27,884 nucleotides of DNA, from positions 1 to 27,884 of the forward strand of contig CAVIJI010000030.1 in the NCBI GenBank assembly GCA_963642885.1, in the 5' to 3' direction. A program made the position numbers and the translations under genes. This stretch comes from UMGS1696 sp963642885 (GTDB lineage: Bacteria; Bacillota; Clostridia; Oscillospirales; CAG-272). The notes beneath the pieces were generated by a model. It did not search any database. It worked only from the letters and a program-made list of their open reading frames with translations, and was not told where the DNA came from. Below, in pieces: positions 1 through 8,501 of this stretch (position 1 is the stretch's first letter; every line of letters starts with the position of its first letter).

Positions 1-44
1 ATGCTCAGGCATCCTGTAAGGCTCTCGGTAAGGCTCTCGCATAA
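1..44 (+). CDS. C-terminal end of an unidentified plus-strand gene (partial)
   Basis: The third forward frame is open from the window edge to a TAA at 42-44 and reads AQASCKALGKALA. A strong hairpin with T-runs follows about 20 bases later, as expected just after a gene. Only 13 residues are visible, so no family can be named. The last codons lie in a perfect 12-base tandem duplication (16-27 and 28-39), which gives the repeated KAL peptide. A chance open frame this short cannot be excluded. Confidence 0.35.
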   Translation, partial: AQASCKALGKALA

Positions 45-66
45 ACAATTAACTCAGTACAGTAAT

Positions 67-125
67 AAAAAAAGCGGTTTGTTCGGAATTCTTTAAATGA
101 ATCCGATAAACCGCTTTTTTGTTCG
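67..125. terminator. Bidirectional rho-independent terminator
   Basis: The arms AAAAAAGCGGTTT (about 68-80) and AAACCGCTTTTTT (about 108-120) pair perfectly, with a second short pairing (CGGA/TCCG) inside the loop. Both strands end in a run of T. It sits between the stop of the left-edge plus-strand fragment and the stop of the minus-strand glycosidase, so it can end both transcripts. Confidence 0.9.
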
Positions 126-150
126 TTTTTTGCGGGAACTTTAAGGCTGC

Positions 151-3111
151 TTATGCTTTAATATCTGTGTCAAAACCGTATCTGACAAATGCATATCTAT
201 CCACATATCCTTTGCATTCTCTGCCGTGCCATTCTTTTTCATACGAGAATGTGTTCGGTCCGACACCGTAAGGTTCGGGATCATGACGGTGATGAGGTCC
301 CATGAGGTTTCTGTTGGAGTTGCACATATCAAGGACTATTTCGTTCTTACCTTCCTTAATATAAGATGTGAGGTCAAGATAATCGGAGAACATGAGAGTG
401 CCGGCGGGATTTCCGTTTACTGTTACGTCGCATACGGCATATCTGCCCGAGAGTTTGAGCAATGTGGGCATTCCCGCGGTATAATCATATGTAAATGAGG
501 ACTTAAAGTGGCCCGCATAGAACGGATAGCCGTCTTTGACTATATCGGTAATATTAATTACATCATGTTGAGGTTCGAGAGAGAACTTGCCGTCAAAGAG
601 GTCGCTTCTTTTTTCACCATCTGTAAATGTACCGTCGCAATTAACGTAGAAATCACCGATAAGGTAAATATCCTCGATTTCACAATCGAAAACAAGGCAG
701 TTGCGCAATGATTCCGAAACACCGCCATAGAGAACATAGTATACATAGTCTCTTTGCCAATGATGGAGTTTTATCGTGATTTCATTGTCACCGACTATTG
801 TGTAACGTAAAATATCATATACCTTGAAGGATTTGTCAAACCACCATTCATCGGGGAGAGCTTCAACCGCGTTGCCGTTAACGGCGATTTCCTTCACATT
901 CATCGGCTCGACCGAAATGCGCAGATTTTCACTTGCTTTCAAATAAGCATCGGATGCATTGAAATGGAATTTCAGCCAAATATCTCCGTCGTATTTTTGT
1001 CTGAGTAAATTATCCTTGATTCCCATTACGGAAAGCGATTCCTCGAAAGTTTTACCGTCGTACGATAATTCGGCTGTGTCAAGCTTAATCATGTTGGCGG
1101 GCTTTTCGGCAATGTTCATGACTGACGGAAGAGGGATAGTCGGGAGAGCATCGGGGATAATATTTTCCGAATAGAACGGTATTTCGGAAGGAACTATAAG
1201 ATAGCTCTGACCTTCTTCGAAGTTGAGTGTCAGCTCGACTCCGTCAGATGCTAGCTTTCCGCAGAGAGGCTTTAATTCGAGAGTCTCGGGGTTTAATTCC
1301 GCAAGGCCTCCGTGTGCAAGATATGATTTATCAAGTTTGACCTTAACTCCGTTAAGTTTTTCGCTTGTTATGTTTGTTATATATATGATTTTACCGTCAT
1401 CCGTAGTGCGTGTCATTTTTCTGAGCTCGGGAGCGTTGCTTCCGTCCGAATGAGTAATTACGGCATCACGAAGGCCGAAAATATATTCCTTTGAGCATGT
1501 GTCGTGGAGCCATGTCATATCGGTTTTAACACCGTTTATACACTCCGGATGGCCGAAGCACCAAACCTTACCGCCTTCCACGATAAACTTTTTAAGAAGT
1601 ACCGCAGTGCTTTCGTCAAGCGTATATGTGAACGGAATTATAACGGCATCATATGTGCAATTTCCGACTTTGATTTTTCCGTTTTCGACTGATGCGTGTA
1701 CTTTCATCATGTTCTCGTCACCGTAGTGATAGGGAACCTGATTATGGCCGAGAAGACGCGAGAGTTCGAAAAGCTTACCGTCGATTTCACTGAGAGAGCC
1801 GGGCTTTTTCTTGTATTTCATATAAGCACCGTGCATGGGATGTATAACGAGAATAGGAGCGTACTCTTTTCCCTCTGTCAGTGCGGTACCTAAATTGCGG
1901 AAGTATTCATCAAATTGAGCTAAATGGCTTTGCCAGGGATTGTGATATGAGTAGTGGTTCGGGTAATCTCTTTTTCTCTGACCTCTTTCGGAGTAGGGAG
2001 CAAGGTGAGCACACATAAGGTTAACACCGCCGACATATTGTACATCTGCTATGCGTTTAAGCTCTACCGGCGTTACATCCCATCCGCAGCAGGCGAACAT
2101 TTCCGAAATTGCTTTCTTTTTGCCGAGCTGTGCGCATACGGAGCCGAGCTGTTTGGGAGCAATGTCGTCTGAAATTCCGCGTCCGAGGTAATCCATTCCG
2201 GGAATATGCTCGTATTCGTAGAACGGCATTACACCGCCGCAGCACATCATCTGTCCGTCGAGAGAGGTTTCTTCAACGGCATGACCCGTAAGCTGCATAC
2301 CGTGTGCATCACACCAGTCGTAGATTTTTTTGACAAAATTATTGATGAAAAGCTCATGCATGAGCTTATAGTAGTCATAGCGGAATTTTTCGGCACCGTC
2401 GAAATCGAAGAAAACAGCGGGAAGAAGAGGGTAGATATCGTAACCGTAAGCTTTTTTAAATTCATACGGAAGAGTATTCGAGTAAGGATTGTCCCAACGA
2501 TAATATTGCGGCTCGTCGGTAAAGAATCCGGGCATCACAGTTCCTGCATCCTCTTTGGCTATCTTTTTCAGATAAACCTCATGTGTTTCAGCTATGAATT
2601 TATCGGTGATGGAAGCGTCGAGAGTATCGACATAGCTTGAATCATAGCCTTTGTACAGCTTGAGATATTCCTTTGCTCCGCAATCATGGTCGACAATGGT
2701 GAAAGAACCGTCTTCGTTCTTTGTGTATATGCTTATTGTGTCCGAATCCGTATCGGGATATTTGTCGCTTATTTCATAACGTATGCATACGGCGTGATTT
2801 GCTTTATCCTCGAGAAGCTTTCCGCCCGCAAAACCGCTCGGCCATCCGTTTTCATCGTATGACCATGCTTCCATTCCGAGTTTTTTTGCTTCGTCGATAC
2901 AAGCATTGATACAGTTGAACCAGTCATCGGAAAGATATTCTGTTTCCAGACCACTGCGGGCGTGCATGAAAAAGCCTCCCATATTAAGCTTTTTCATGGT
3001 GCGTATTTGTTCACGTAGTTCGTTTTCCTCCAGCTTATCATTCCAGCTCCAAAACGGTATCGGACTGTATTCGGAGCGGCGTTGTTTGATGTCTTTAATC
3101 AGCTTTTCCAT
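151..3111 (-). CDS. GH106/GH2-like glycoside hydrolase, probably intracellular
   Basis: This 986-residue protein resembles the large clostridial and Bacteroidetes glycosidases annotated as alpha-L-rhamnosidase-like (GH106) or GH2-like. The N-terminus (residues 15-60) has the PIPFWSWNDKL and GGFFMHARSGL motifs typical of that group. A TIM-barrel region follows, with GFFTDEP (E200) and ISEMFACCGW (E337) as the likely pair of catalytic acids; this assignment is inferred. Residues from about 690 onward are beta-sandwich sugar-binding modules, including the conserved stretch NSNRNLMGPHH near the C-terminus. There is no signal peptide, so it should act in the cytoplasm on imported oligosaccharides or glycosides. 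The start is set by an AAGGGA site nine bases upstream. It has its own promoter (3153-3181) and a terminator after its stop. The substrate cannot be read from the sequence: rhamnosides are the obvious guess, but many relatives are uncharacterised. Confidence 0.75.
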   Translation of the reverse strand: MEKLIKDIKQRRSEYSPIPFWSWNDKLEENELREQIRTMKKLNMGGFFMHARSGLETEYLSDDWFNCINACIDEAKKLGMEAWSYDENGWPSGFAGGKLLEDKANHAVCIRYEISDKYPDTDSDTISIYTKNEDGSFTIVDHDCGAKEYLKLYKGYDSSYVDTLDASITDKFIAETHEVYLKKIAKEDAGTVMPGFFTDEPQYYRWDNPYSNTLPYEFKKAYGYDIYPLLPAVFFDFDGAEKFRYDYYKLMHELFINNFVKKIYDWCDAHGMQLTGHAVEETSLDGQMMCCGGVMPFYEYEHIPGMDYLGRGISDDIAPKQLGSVCAQLGKKKAISEMFACCGWDVTPVELKRIADVQYVGGVNLMCAHLAPYSERGQRKRDYPNHYSYHNPWQSHLAQFDEYFRNLGTALTEGKEYAPILVIHPMHGAYMKYKKKPGSLSEIDGKLFELSRLLGHNQVPYHYGDENMMKVHASVENGKIKVGNCTYDAVIIPFTYTLDESTAVLLKKFIVEGGKVWCFGHPECINGVKTDMTWLHDTCSKEYIFGLRDAVITHSDGSNAPELRKMTRTTDDGKIIYITNITSEKLNGVKVKLDKSYLAHGGLAELNPETLELKPLCGKLASDGVELTLNFEEGQSYLIVPSEIPFYSENIIPDALPTIPLPSVMNIAEKPANMIKLDTAELSYDGKTFEESLSVMGIKDNLLRQKYDGDIWLKFHFNASDAYLKASENLRISVEPMNVKEIAVNGNAVEALPDEWWFDKSFKVYDILRYTIVGDNEITIKLHHWQRDYVYYVLYGGVSESLRNCLVFDCEIEDIYLIGDFYVNCDGTFTDGEKRSDLFDGKFSLEPQHDVINITDIVKDGYPFYAGHFKSSFTYDYTAGMPTLLKLSGRYAVCDVTVNGNPAGTLMFSDYLDLTSYIKEGKNEIVLDMCNSNRNLMGPHHRHDPEPYGVGPNTFSYEKEWHGRECKGYVDRYAFVRYGFDTDIKA

Positions 3112-3152
3112 ATGATAATCCCTTCTGATATATTGATATTTAATCCACTGTA

Positions 3153-3181
3153 ATTATATAACTATTTTATCGGAAATACAA
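3153..3181 (-). promoter_or_regulatory. Sigma-A promoter of the GH106/GH2-like gene
   Basis: On the minus strand TTGTAT (3181-3176) is followed after exactly 17 bases by TATAAT (3158-3153), about 40 bases before the start codon at 3111. The palindrome at 3182-3193 abuts its -35 box. Confidence 0.7.
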
Positions 3182-3193
3182 TACCGCGCGGTA
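3182..3193. promoter_or_regulatory. Perfect 12-bp palindrome, candidate operator
   Basis: TACCGCGCGGTA is its own reverse complement and lies directly upstream of the -35 box of the glycosidase promoter. It is GC-rich in an AT-rich intergenic region. LacI/GalR-type regulators use palindromes with a central CG, so an operator is a reasonable inference. No regulator gene lies in this window to pair with it. A weak terminator hairpin for the upstream phosphodiesterase gene is the alternative, as TTGTATTT follows on the minus strand. Confidence 0.35.
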
Positions 3194-3260
3194 ACTGCCA
3201 CGGATAATATTTGACTTTTCTCGCAACGATAATCAAAAACCAATCGCCTTTATATTCCGC

Positions 3261-4019
3261 TTAAAGCACGATGTATTTTTCGAGAATTCTTTTGTCTATG
3301 GCTTCGAAATCGCTTGTGTGCGGATATTCCGCCATATCGGGATGATGGCGGAAAGCATTGTCGGCATTAGCATCATTTAACGATATGGTAGCGAGCAAGC
3401 ATCCGCTTTCGCGTATTTCGGCAATGTTTTTGTCGGAAAAATCAGAGGTATAAACGAAACATTTTTCAGTGTAATCTTTGACATCGGCAAGCTTTTCACG
3501 TGTATAATTTGCTTTTGTATCGATAAATCTTGCCTTTGGATCGATATTCAGTATTTCGTTAATCGTGCGTGAGCCTGAACCGTTTGTAGCATATACTGTT
3601 CTTCCGCGCATACCGTATTCGGCAACAAGCTTTGCAACATCGATTGCGTGAGCATATCCTTCCTTAAGATCGATATTGATGCACATTCCCGTGAAATATG
3701 TAAGATGTAATACTTCACCGAGCGTGGGAACTCTGTTGCGTTTATCTCCGTCGGAGGTCAGTGTGAGTGCGGCGATATCCGAATAATCGGTATCGGCGAT
3801 AATGTACTCTGCAGGTGAGCCGTTTTTATCAAAGCCCTTAACAGAGGCATCGTGATTTGCGATAAGTATACCGTCACGAGTAGTCCGTGCATCCGTTTCG
3901 ATCATATCCGCACCTTTTTCAGCCGCAAGCATGTATGCGGTGAGTGTATTCGAATGAATATTGTCTACTACATAACCTTGATGAGCGGAGGAAATCCAAG
4001 TTTTATAATGTCTGTTCAT
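3261..4019 (-). CDS. Glycerophosphodiester phosphodiesterase-like protein with altered active site
   Basis: The 252-residue protein has the GDPD TIM-barrel pattern: SAHQG (residues 11-15), a GADMIETDARTTRDG stretch with E41 and D43, and NHD with H56. Enzymes of this family hydrolyse glycerophosphodiesters to sn-glycerol 3-phosphate and an alcohol using an HR...ExD...H motif. Here the Arg is Gln (Q14), and the usual PENT motif reads HSNT, so the metal-ligand Glu is missing. Activity is therefore doubtful or the substrate differs. The frame stays open upstream through the tRNA gene, but ATG at 4019 is the real start: it has a GGAG site about nine bases upstream and begins at the conserved domain. 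The protein has no signal peptide. It lies just downstream of tRNA-Gln and its terminator, and upstream of the glycosidase gene. Confidence 0.8.
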   Translation of the reverse strand: MNRHYKTWISSAHQGYVVDNIHSNTLTAYMLAAEKGADMIETDARTTRDGILIANHDASVKGFDKNGSPAEYIIADTDYSDIAALTLTSDGDKRNRVPTLGEVLHLTYFTGMCINIDLKEGYAHAIDVAKLVAEYGMRGRTVYATNGSGSRTINEILNIDPKARFIDTKANYTREKLADVKDYTEKCFVYTSDFSDKNIAEIRESGCLLATISLNDANADNAFRHHPDMAEYPHTSDFEAIDKRILEKYIVL

Positions 4020-4053
4020 AATATTATCTCCGATAATAAATACTGTTCTAAAG

Positions 4054-4090
4054 AAAAAAGGTGTACACAAAACCGCATACACCTTTTCTT
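4054..4090 (-). terminator. Terminator after tRNA-Gln
   Basis: On the minus strand AAAAGGTGTA and TACACCTTTTTT pair around a 12-base loop and end in a T-run, starting a few bases after the tRNA 3' end. The phosphodiesterase-like gene begins about 35 bases further on, so it depends on read-through or on a promoter I could not define. Confidence 0.85.
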
Positions 4091-4093
4091 CTA

Positions 4094-4165
4094 CTGGGGT
4101 AGTAGGATTCGAACCTGCGAATGCAGCAGTCAAAGTGCTGTGTCTTACCGCTTGACGATACCCCA
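4094..4165 (-). tRNA. tRNA-Gln (anticodon TTG)
   Basis: The reverse complement folds as a full cloverleaf. The acceptor arms TGGGGTA and TACCCCA pair, with G as discriminator base. The anticodon stem CAGCA/TGCTG encloses the loop CTTTGAC with anticodon TTG, and the T-loop reads GGTTCGAATCC. CCA is not encoded. A terminator follows directly. Confidence 0.95.
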
Positions 4166-4242
4166 ATCCGACCGATATTATATCACATTTTACGTTTGTT
4201 TGTCAAGGGTTTCACACGACATAATGTATTTTATCGTATTAA

Positions 4243-4272
4243 TTGACATATTTGTGATATTTATGCTATAAT
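4243..4272 (+). promoter_or_regulatory. Sigma-A promoter of the GH116 gene
   Basis: A perfect TTGACA (4243-4248) and perfect TATAAT (4267-4272) are separated by 18 bases, with an extended -10 TG at 4264-4265. The start codon lies 28 bases beyond the -10 box and is preceded by GGAG, so the leader is very short. This is one of the strongest promoter matches in the window. Confidence 0.9.
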
Positions 4273-4300
4273 TGAAAAAAAGTGTGTTAAGGAGAAACAT

Positions 4301-6829
4301 ATGGCAATAATTACAACTACAAAGCCGCAGGAGAGTGGTATTGCTCTCGGAGGTATCGGATGCGGTTCGGTAGAGCTTTTCCCCGATGGAGAATTTCACC
4401 GTTGGCAAATAGCAAACGAGGCGAGATGGGCGGCTGTAAGCAACGACCGTCATGTCGATGACGGAGAGGGAAGCACAGGAGCTCTTTCGTTTTGGGTTCG
4501 CACAGAGGACAAAGGTAATATAATCGTACGGAAATTGGGTATGAAGACAGATTCCGATGATTTCACATATCGTATGTTTACATGGAACAAGCCTGTCGAA
4601 AAAATCACGTTTGACGGCAGATTTCCGGTTTGCGATCTGAAATACGAGGATTCCGCACTGCCGATAGAGGCCGCTATGCATGCAGTGTCGCCCTTTGTTC
4701 CTCATAAAACAGACGACAGCTCGGTACCGGGTTTTTATATCGATATAAACATCACAAATCCGACAGAACGTGAAATTACGGTAAGCGTTCTCTCATCGCT
4801 TGAACCGAATTTCTGCAACGAAGGCGGATGTATTAATAACAAATTCGAAGAACAAAACGCAACGGGAATATTCATAAACACGCCACAGCTTCAGCCATGG
4901 GAAAAAGGATACAATGATGTAAATCGCGGTTCATTGTGCTATTCCGCAGAGGGTGGAGAAATATCGTATATCACAGCCGATAATTTCCGTTTTCTTCGCG
5001 AATATGTAGCGGGTTCTGATCTCGGAGTATCGCAGGAATCGTTTTTATTCGGTTTCAGAAAAAACGGCTCGTTACCTAACACTGATGCCGGAAGAAAACC
5101 GCGTGGAATACCTGCCAATGTATCAGAGCTGAAGGATGAGGCTGTTGATAACTACATAAAGGAAATAACATGCTATCCGTTTGCCCTTTCTTTACTGAAT
5201 CGTGTACGCCATCTTAAGCCGAATTATCCGCAAACTCGCTCGGAGAAGGAGGAATTTTTGACTGCATGCCGTTATTCTCTGAACAGAATGGGCAATGATT
5301 TCGGTTCATGCGCTCTTTGCAGTAAATTTACTCTTGCCGCAGGCGAAAGCAAAAAGGTCAGATATATTCTTACATGGTATTTTCCGAATCATTTCGGTGA
5401 GTATCATAACAGACTCGGTCACTATTACGAAAATCTCTTTAAAGACGCGAAGGAAGCTAATATATATCTCTTGAACCGTAAATTCGAAATTAAGAACAAA
5501 GCCGAGGAATTTGCTTCTCTTTTGTATGATACTGATTTGCCTTCTGTTTATCCCGATGCGTGGTCGTCTCATTTGTCGACAATAGTTAAATGCTCTTGGT
5601 ACTTAAAGGATGGTAAATTCGGATTATGGGAAGGCTTAGGATACTGCGGTTTCCATACTACGGATATAACCTATCACGCCTCATTCGGATTACTTGCTTT
5701 ATTCCCCGAGCTTCAGAAAAAGCAGATGATGATGGGCTTGAAATTCCAGCGTGAAGACGGAAGAGTTCATCACTTTTTCACGCCGGATCTTGAGCATGTG
5801 GATAACGGTTACAGCAGAGTCGATATGAATAATCAGTTCGTTCTGATGGTTTGTAGAGACTACCTGTATACGGGAGACAGAGATTATCTGAATATAATGT
5901 GGAATCCCGTAAAACGTGCTATGGATTCGATACATGAGCTTGATAGAGACGGCGACGGATTGCCTGACACCGATACAACACGAAACACTTATGATGCATG
6001 GAATTTCTCGGGCTCTCCCACATATATTTGCGTTTTATGGCTTTCGGCATTAAAGGCGGGTATCAGGCTTGCGGAGATCGTCGAAGATGAAGAAATAAGA
6101 GACAGCTGGCAAAAAATACTCGATAAAGGTCTTATTTCGCTCGAAAAACGTCTCTGGAACGGCGAATATTATGATTTATGGAGACGTGACGACGAAAACG
6201 GAACATTTGTCGACGGTTCTCTCATGACAGACCAGATAGACGGAGAATGGTTTTTGAGAATGTCGGGTGTGGGCGGAAACCTAACCGACGAAAGAGTGAG
6301 AAAAGTTCTTACGAAAATATATGAGAGCAACTACACCTCCGAGACAGGGCTTGTCAATGTTTCGTGCCCGACGAATAAAACGGTAAGTCTCGATACATAC
6401 GAAAACTGTCAGGCTGAAGCAGGATGGACGGGTATAGGATATATCATCGCGGCTCTTGCCATGGATGTCGGACTTTCCGATATATCGGATAACATTGTCG
6501 GAACAATACACAATAACCAAATGCGTTTCGGTAAGTTCTGGGAACACTGGGAATGCGGATTCAGATACACTCGCCCACTCTCGTCTTGGACAACATTGAT
6601 AGCAGCGGAAGGTCTTAAAGTCAACGCTAACGATAAAACCATCATAATAACTCCCGTATTTAAAAATCTGACAGCGCCGCTTTGCACGTCCGATATCATC
6701 GGAAAGCTGTCCGTTAACGGAGAAAGATGCGATATAACCCTGACAGACGGTTCGCTTGACGACTGGACAATAACTTTACCTGATTATATAAAATATATTT
6801 ATGTCAACGGCGTACCGTACAATAAGTAA
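4301..6829 (+). CDS. GH116 family beta-glycosidase (GBA2-like), cytoplasmic
   Basis: This 842-residue protein matches family GH116 (bacterial beta-glucosidases/xylosidases and human bile-acid beta-glucosidase GBA2). The N-terminal beta-sandwich begins with GGIGCGSVELFPDGEFHRWQ (residues 17-36). The C-terminal (alpha/alpha)6 domain contains FGLWEGLGYCGFHTTDITYH, with E444 as the likely nucleophile, and NTYDAW, with D565 as the likely acid/base. The late motif CQAEAGWTGIGYIIA (703-717) is also typical. There is no signal peptide, so it acts on imported beta-glycosides and retains anomeric configuration, as known for the family. A strong promoter and a GGAG site seven bases before ATG set the start. 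The 121-residue gap between the two catalytic residues is shorter than I recall for characterised members (about 150), so substrate preference may differ. It is followed by a separate promoter and a gene set for further sugar processing. Confidence 0.9.
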   Translation: MAIITTTKPQESGIALGGIGCGSVELFPDGEFHRWQIANEARWAAVSNDRHVDDGEGSTGALSFWVRTEDKGNIIVRKLGMKTDSDDFTYRMFTWNKPVEKITFDGRFPVCDLKYEDSALPIEAAMHAVSPFVPHKTDDSSVPGFYIDINITNPTEREITVSVLSSLEPNFCNEGGCINNKFEEQNATGIFINTPQLQPWEKGYNDVNRGSLCYSAEGGEISYITADNFRFLREYVAGSDLGVSQESFLFGFRKNGSLPNTDAGRKPRGIPANVSELKDEAVDNYIKEITCYPFALSLLNRVRHLKPNYPQTRSEKEEFLTACRYSLNRMGNDFGSCALCSKFTLAAGESKKVRYILTWYFPNHFGEYHNRLGHYYENLFKDAKEANIYLLNRKFEIKNKAEEFASLLYDTDLPSVYPDAWSSHLSTIVKCSWYLKDGKFGLWEGLGYCGFHTTDITYHASFGLLALFPELQKKQMMMGLKFQREDGRVHHFFTPDLEHVDNGYSRVDMNNQFVLMVCRDYLYTGDRDYLNIMWNPVKRAMDSIHELDRDGDGLPDTDTTRNTYDAWNFSGSPTYICVLWLSALKAGIRLAEIVEDEEIRDSWQKILDKGLISLEKRLWNGEYYDLWRRDDENGTFVDGSLMTDQIDGEWFLRMSGVGGNLTDERVRKVLTKIYESNYTSETGLVNVSCPTNKTVSLDTYENCQAEAGWTGIGYIIAALAMDVGLSDISDNIVGTIHNNQMRFGKFWEHWECGFRYTRPLSSWTTLIAAEGLKVNANDKTIIITPVFKNLTAPLCTSDIIGKLSVNGERCDITLTDGSLDDWTITLPDYIKYIYVNGVPYNK

Positions 6830-6847
6830 ACATAGCATTAAAAACGA

Positions 6848-6876
6848 TTGCACTGTCATGGAGATTGTGATATAAT
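6848..6876 (+). promoter_or_regulatory. Sigma-A promoter of the SGNH-isomerase-DUF6807 operon
   Basis: TTGCAC (6848-6853), a 17-base spacer and TATAAT (6871-6876) with an extended -10 TG at 6868-6869. It starts 18 bases after the GH116 stop, and no terminator hairpin is visible between them, so the downstream genes may be served by both promoters. The leader is about 100 bases. Confidence 0.85.
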
Positions 6877-6980
6877 CAGAACGGTATACAATTTCAACAT
6901 ACTTGAATGTTTTCATGTTTTATTTCCGTACGAATAAAACCAACAAATAAAAAATCTACAAATACAACGGAGGAAAGAAA

Positions 6981-7637
6981 ATGTTATTTGCAAGCGGAGA
7001 CCGTATAGTTTTTACGGGTGACAGCGTAACAGATGCGGGACGCGGAAGACCTGTCGGAGAGGGACTTTGGCAGGGAGTCGGTGACGGATACGTAAGAACA
7101 ATCGATAATATTCTGAACGTAGTGTATCCCGATTGGAAGCTCTGGGTAAGCAATACGGGCTCAAGTGGCGACACCAGCAGAAGCTTGAAAAAACGCTGGC
7201 AGGAAGATGTTATGAACCTTAAACCCGACTGGGTAAGCGTGATGATCGGTATCAATGACATTTGGCGTCAATTTGATACACCGACTATTCCCGAACAGCA
7301 TGTTTATCCCACAGAATATCGTGATAATCTTTGCGAAATGCTCGAGCGTACACTGCCTGTTGTAAAAGGCGTAATAATACTCTCACCGTATTACATGGAA
7401 CCGAACAGAGATGACCCCATGAGAAAAGTGACCGATGAGTATATAAAAATATGCGAGGATGTGGCTAAAAAATACAATTGTCACTATGTCAATATTCAGC
7501 AGGCGTTTGATGATTATCTTATTTATCGTTATCCGGCATATATTTCATGGGACAGAGTCCACCCCGGGGAAATCGGTTCACTGATAATCGCAAGAGAATT
7601 TCTTAAGGCTGTGGGAATGAACAGAAATCTCATATAG
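6981..7637 (+). CDS. SGNH/GDSL hydrolase (carbohydrate esterase-like)
   Basis: The 218-residue protein has the four SGNH blocks in order: GDSVTDAG with nucleophile S15, NTGSSGDT with the block-II glycine near residue 60, GIND with N92, and DRVHP with D191 and H194. This is a complete catalytic set for a serine esterase, as in acetyl-xylan or rhamnogalacturonan acetylesterases. No signal peptide is visible, so it probably removes acetyl or other acyl groups from imported oligosaccharides in the cytoplasm; the substrate is inferred from context only. A GGAGG site (6969-6973) fixes the start. It is the first gene of a tight three-gene run with the isomerase-like gene (9 bases downstream) and the DUF6807 gene, and it follows the GH116 gene. 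Confidence 0.88.
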   Translation: MLFASGDRIVFTGDSVTDAGRGRPVGEGLWQGVGDGYVRTIDNILNVVYPDWKLWVSNTGSSGDTSRSLKKRWQEDVMNLKPDWVSVMIGINDIWRQFDTPTIPEQHVYPTEYRDNLCEMLERTLPVVKGVIILSPYYMEPNRDDPMRKVTDEYIKICEDVAKKYNCHYVNIQQAFDDYLIYRYPAYISWDRVHPGEIGSLIIAREFLKAVGMNRNLI

Positions 7638-7646
7638 GAGGTCTGT

Positions 7647-8489
7647 ATGATAAAGTTGGCGTGTTGTATTCCGGGCGGTTCTCTCATGCCCGAAGGGGTA
7701 GCTGAGATACCAAAGTCTCCCGCCGAAAATATCATTGATAAATGCAGGTACCTTTTATCGATAGGTTATGACTGTACGGAGTGCGGTGCGTGGATGCTGC
7801 TCGGACTGTCTGAGACAGAGCTTGAATTTATCCGAAAAGAGAACGACAGAGAGTCACTGAGAATAGTCGCGGTAAACAGTCTTTATCCCGGTGACTGGAA
7901 ATTGGCTGGTCCGCTGACAGACAAAACGGAATACCTCGATTATTCGGAAAGATTATTTACCATTCTGGAGAGTCTTGACATTCATTATGCGGTTTTGGGA
8001 AGCGGAGCAGCGAGATCGATTCCCGTAAACGACGGTATGGAATATGATGACGGAGTCGATGAACTGTACGGATTCATTTTGTCACTCGCACATAAAGCAC
8101 AGGCTCACGGAGTTACCGTACTTATCGAGCCGCTGAGAAAAAGAGAATCCAATATATTCAACACAGTCGAAGAGACAGGTGACTTTGTACGCAGTGCGGA
8201 CTGCGGAGGCATAAAGCTGTTATTCGATTCATTCCACATGGCAGAAGAAAAATCAGATGTGAAGTGTGTTCGAGGTTATTTTGACATCGTTAAGCATTGT
8301 CATATATCGGAATCACCTAAAAGATCCATTCCGGGAGCTGCGGACAGCAACGATCTCGATTACAACAAAAAGTTTATCGGGGAATTGAAAAACGGAGGCT
8401 ATGACGGAGTGCTGTCGGTTGAGAGCGGTTTTTCCGATTTTATGAAAGATGCGGACAGCGCACTGAAATATTTGAAAAGCTTGATTTGA
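7647..8489 (+). CDS. Sugar phosphate isomerase/epimerase-like TIM-barrel protein
   Basis: The 280-residue protein belongs to the xylose-isomerase-like barrel family (AP endonuclease 2 superfamily). The probable metal ligands are all present: E161 in LIEPL, D194 in LLFDSFHM, H219 in KHCHISE and E259 in SVES. Relatives isomerise or epimerise ketoses, process myo-inositol derivatives, or cleave 3-oxo-C-glycosides (DgpC/CarC type), so the exact reaction is open. A strong AGGAGG site just after the upstream stop shows translation within the same operon as the SGNH hydrolase. It is cytoplasmic and 12 bases separate it from the DUF6807 gene. Context suggests it acts on the sugar released by the neighbouring glycosidase or esterase. 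Confidence 0.85.
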   Translation: MIKLACCIPGGSLMPEGVAEIPKSPAENIIDKCRYLLSIGYDCTECGAWMLLGLSETELEFIRKENDRESLRIVAVNSLYPGDWKLAGPLTDKTEYLDYSERLFTILESLDIHYAVLGSGAARSIPVNDGMEYDDGVDELYGFILSLAHKAQAHGVTVLIEPLRKRESNIFNTVEETGDFVRSADCGGIKLLFDSFHMAEEKSDVKCVRGYFDIVKHCHISESPKRSIPGAADSNDLDYNKKFIGELKNGGYDGVLSVESGFSDFMKDADSALKYLKSLI

Positions 8490-8501
8490 AAGAGGTAATA
8501 T

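Noticed and set aside
4020..4166. Upstream extension of the GDPD-like ORF to 4166
   Set aside because: The extra 49 codons are the antisense of tRNA-Gln and its terminator; ATG 4019 has a GGAG site and starts at the conserved domain.
4190..4705. Antisense ORF over the GH116 start
   Set aside because: Overlaps the strong promoter and start of a well supported gene; its protein has no recognisable pattern.
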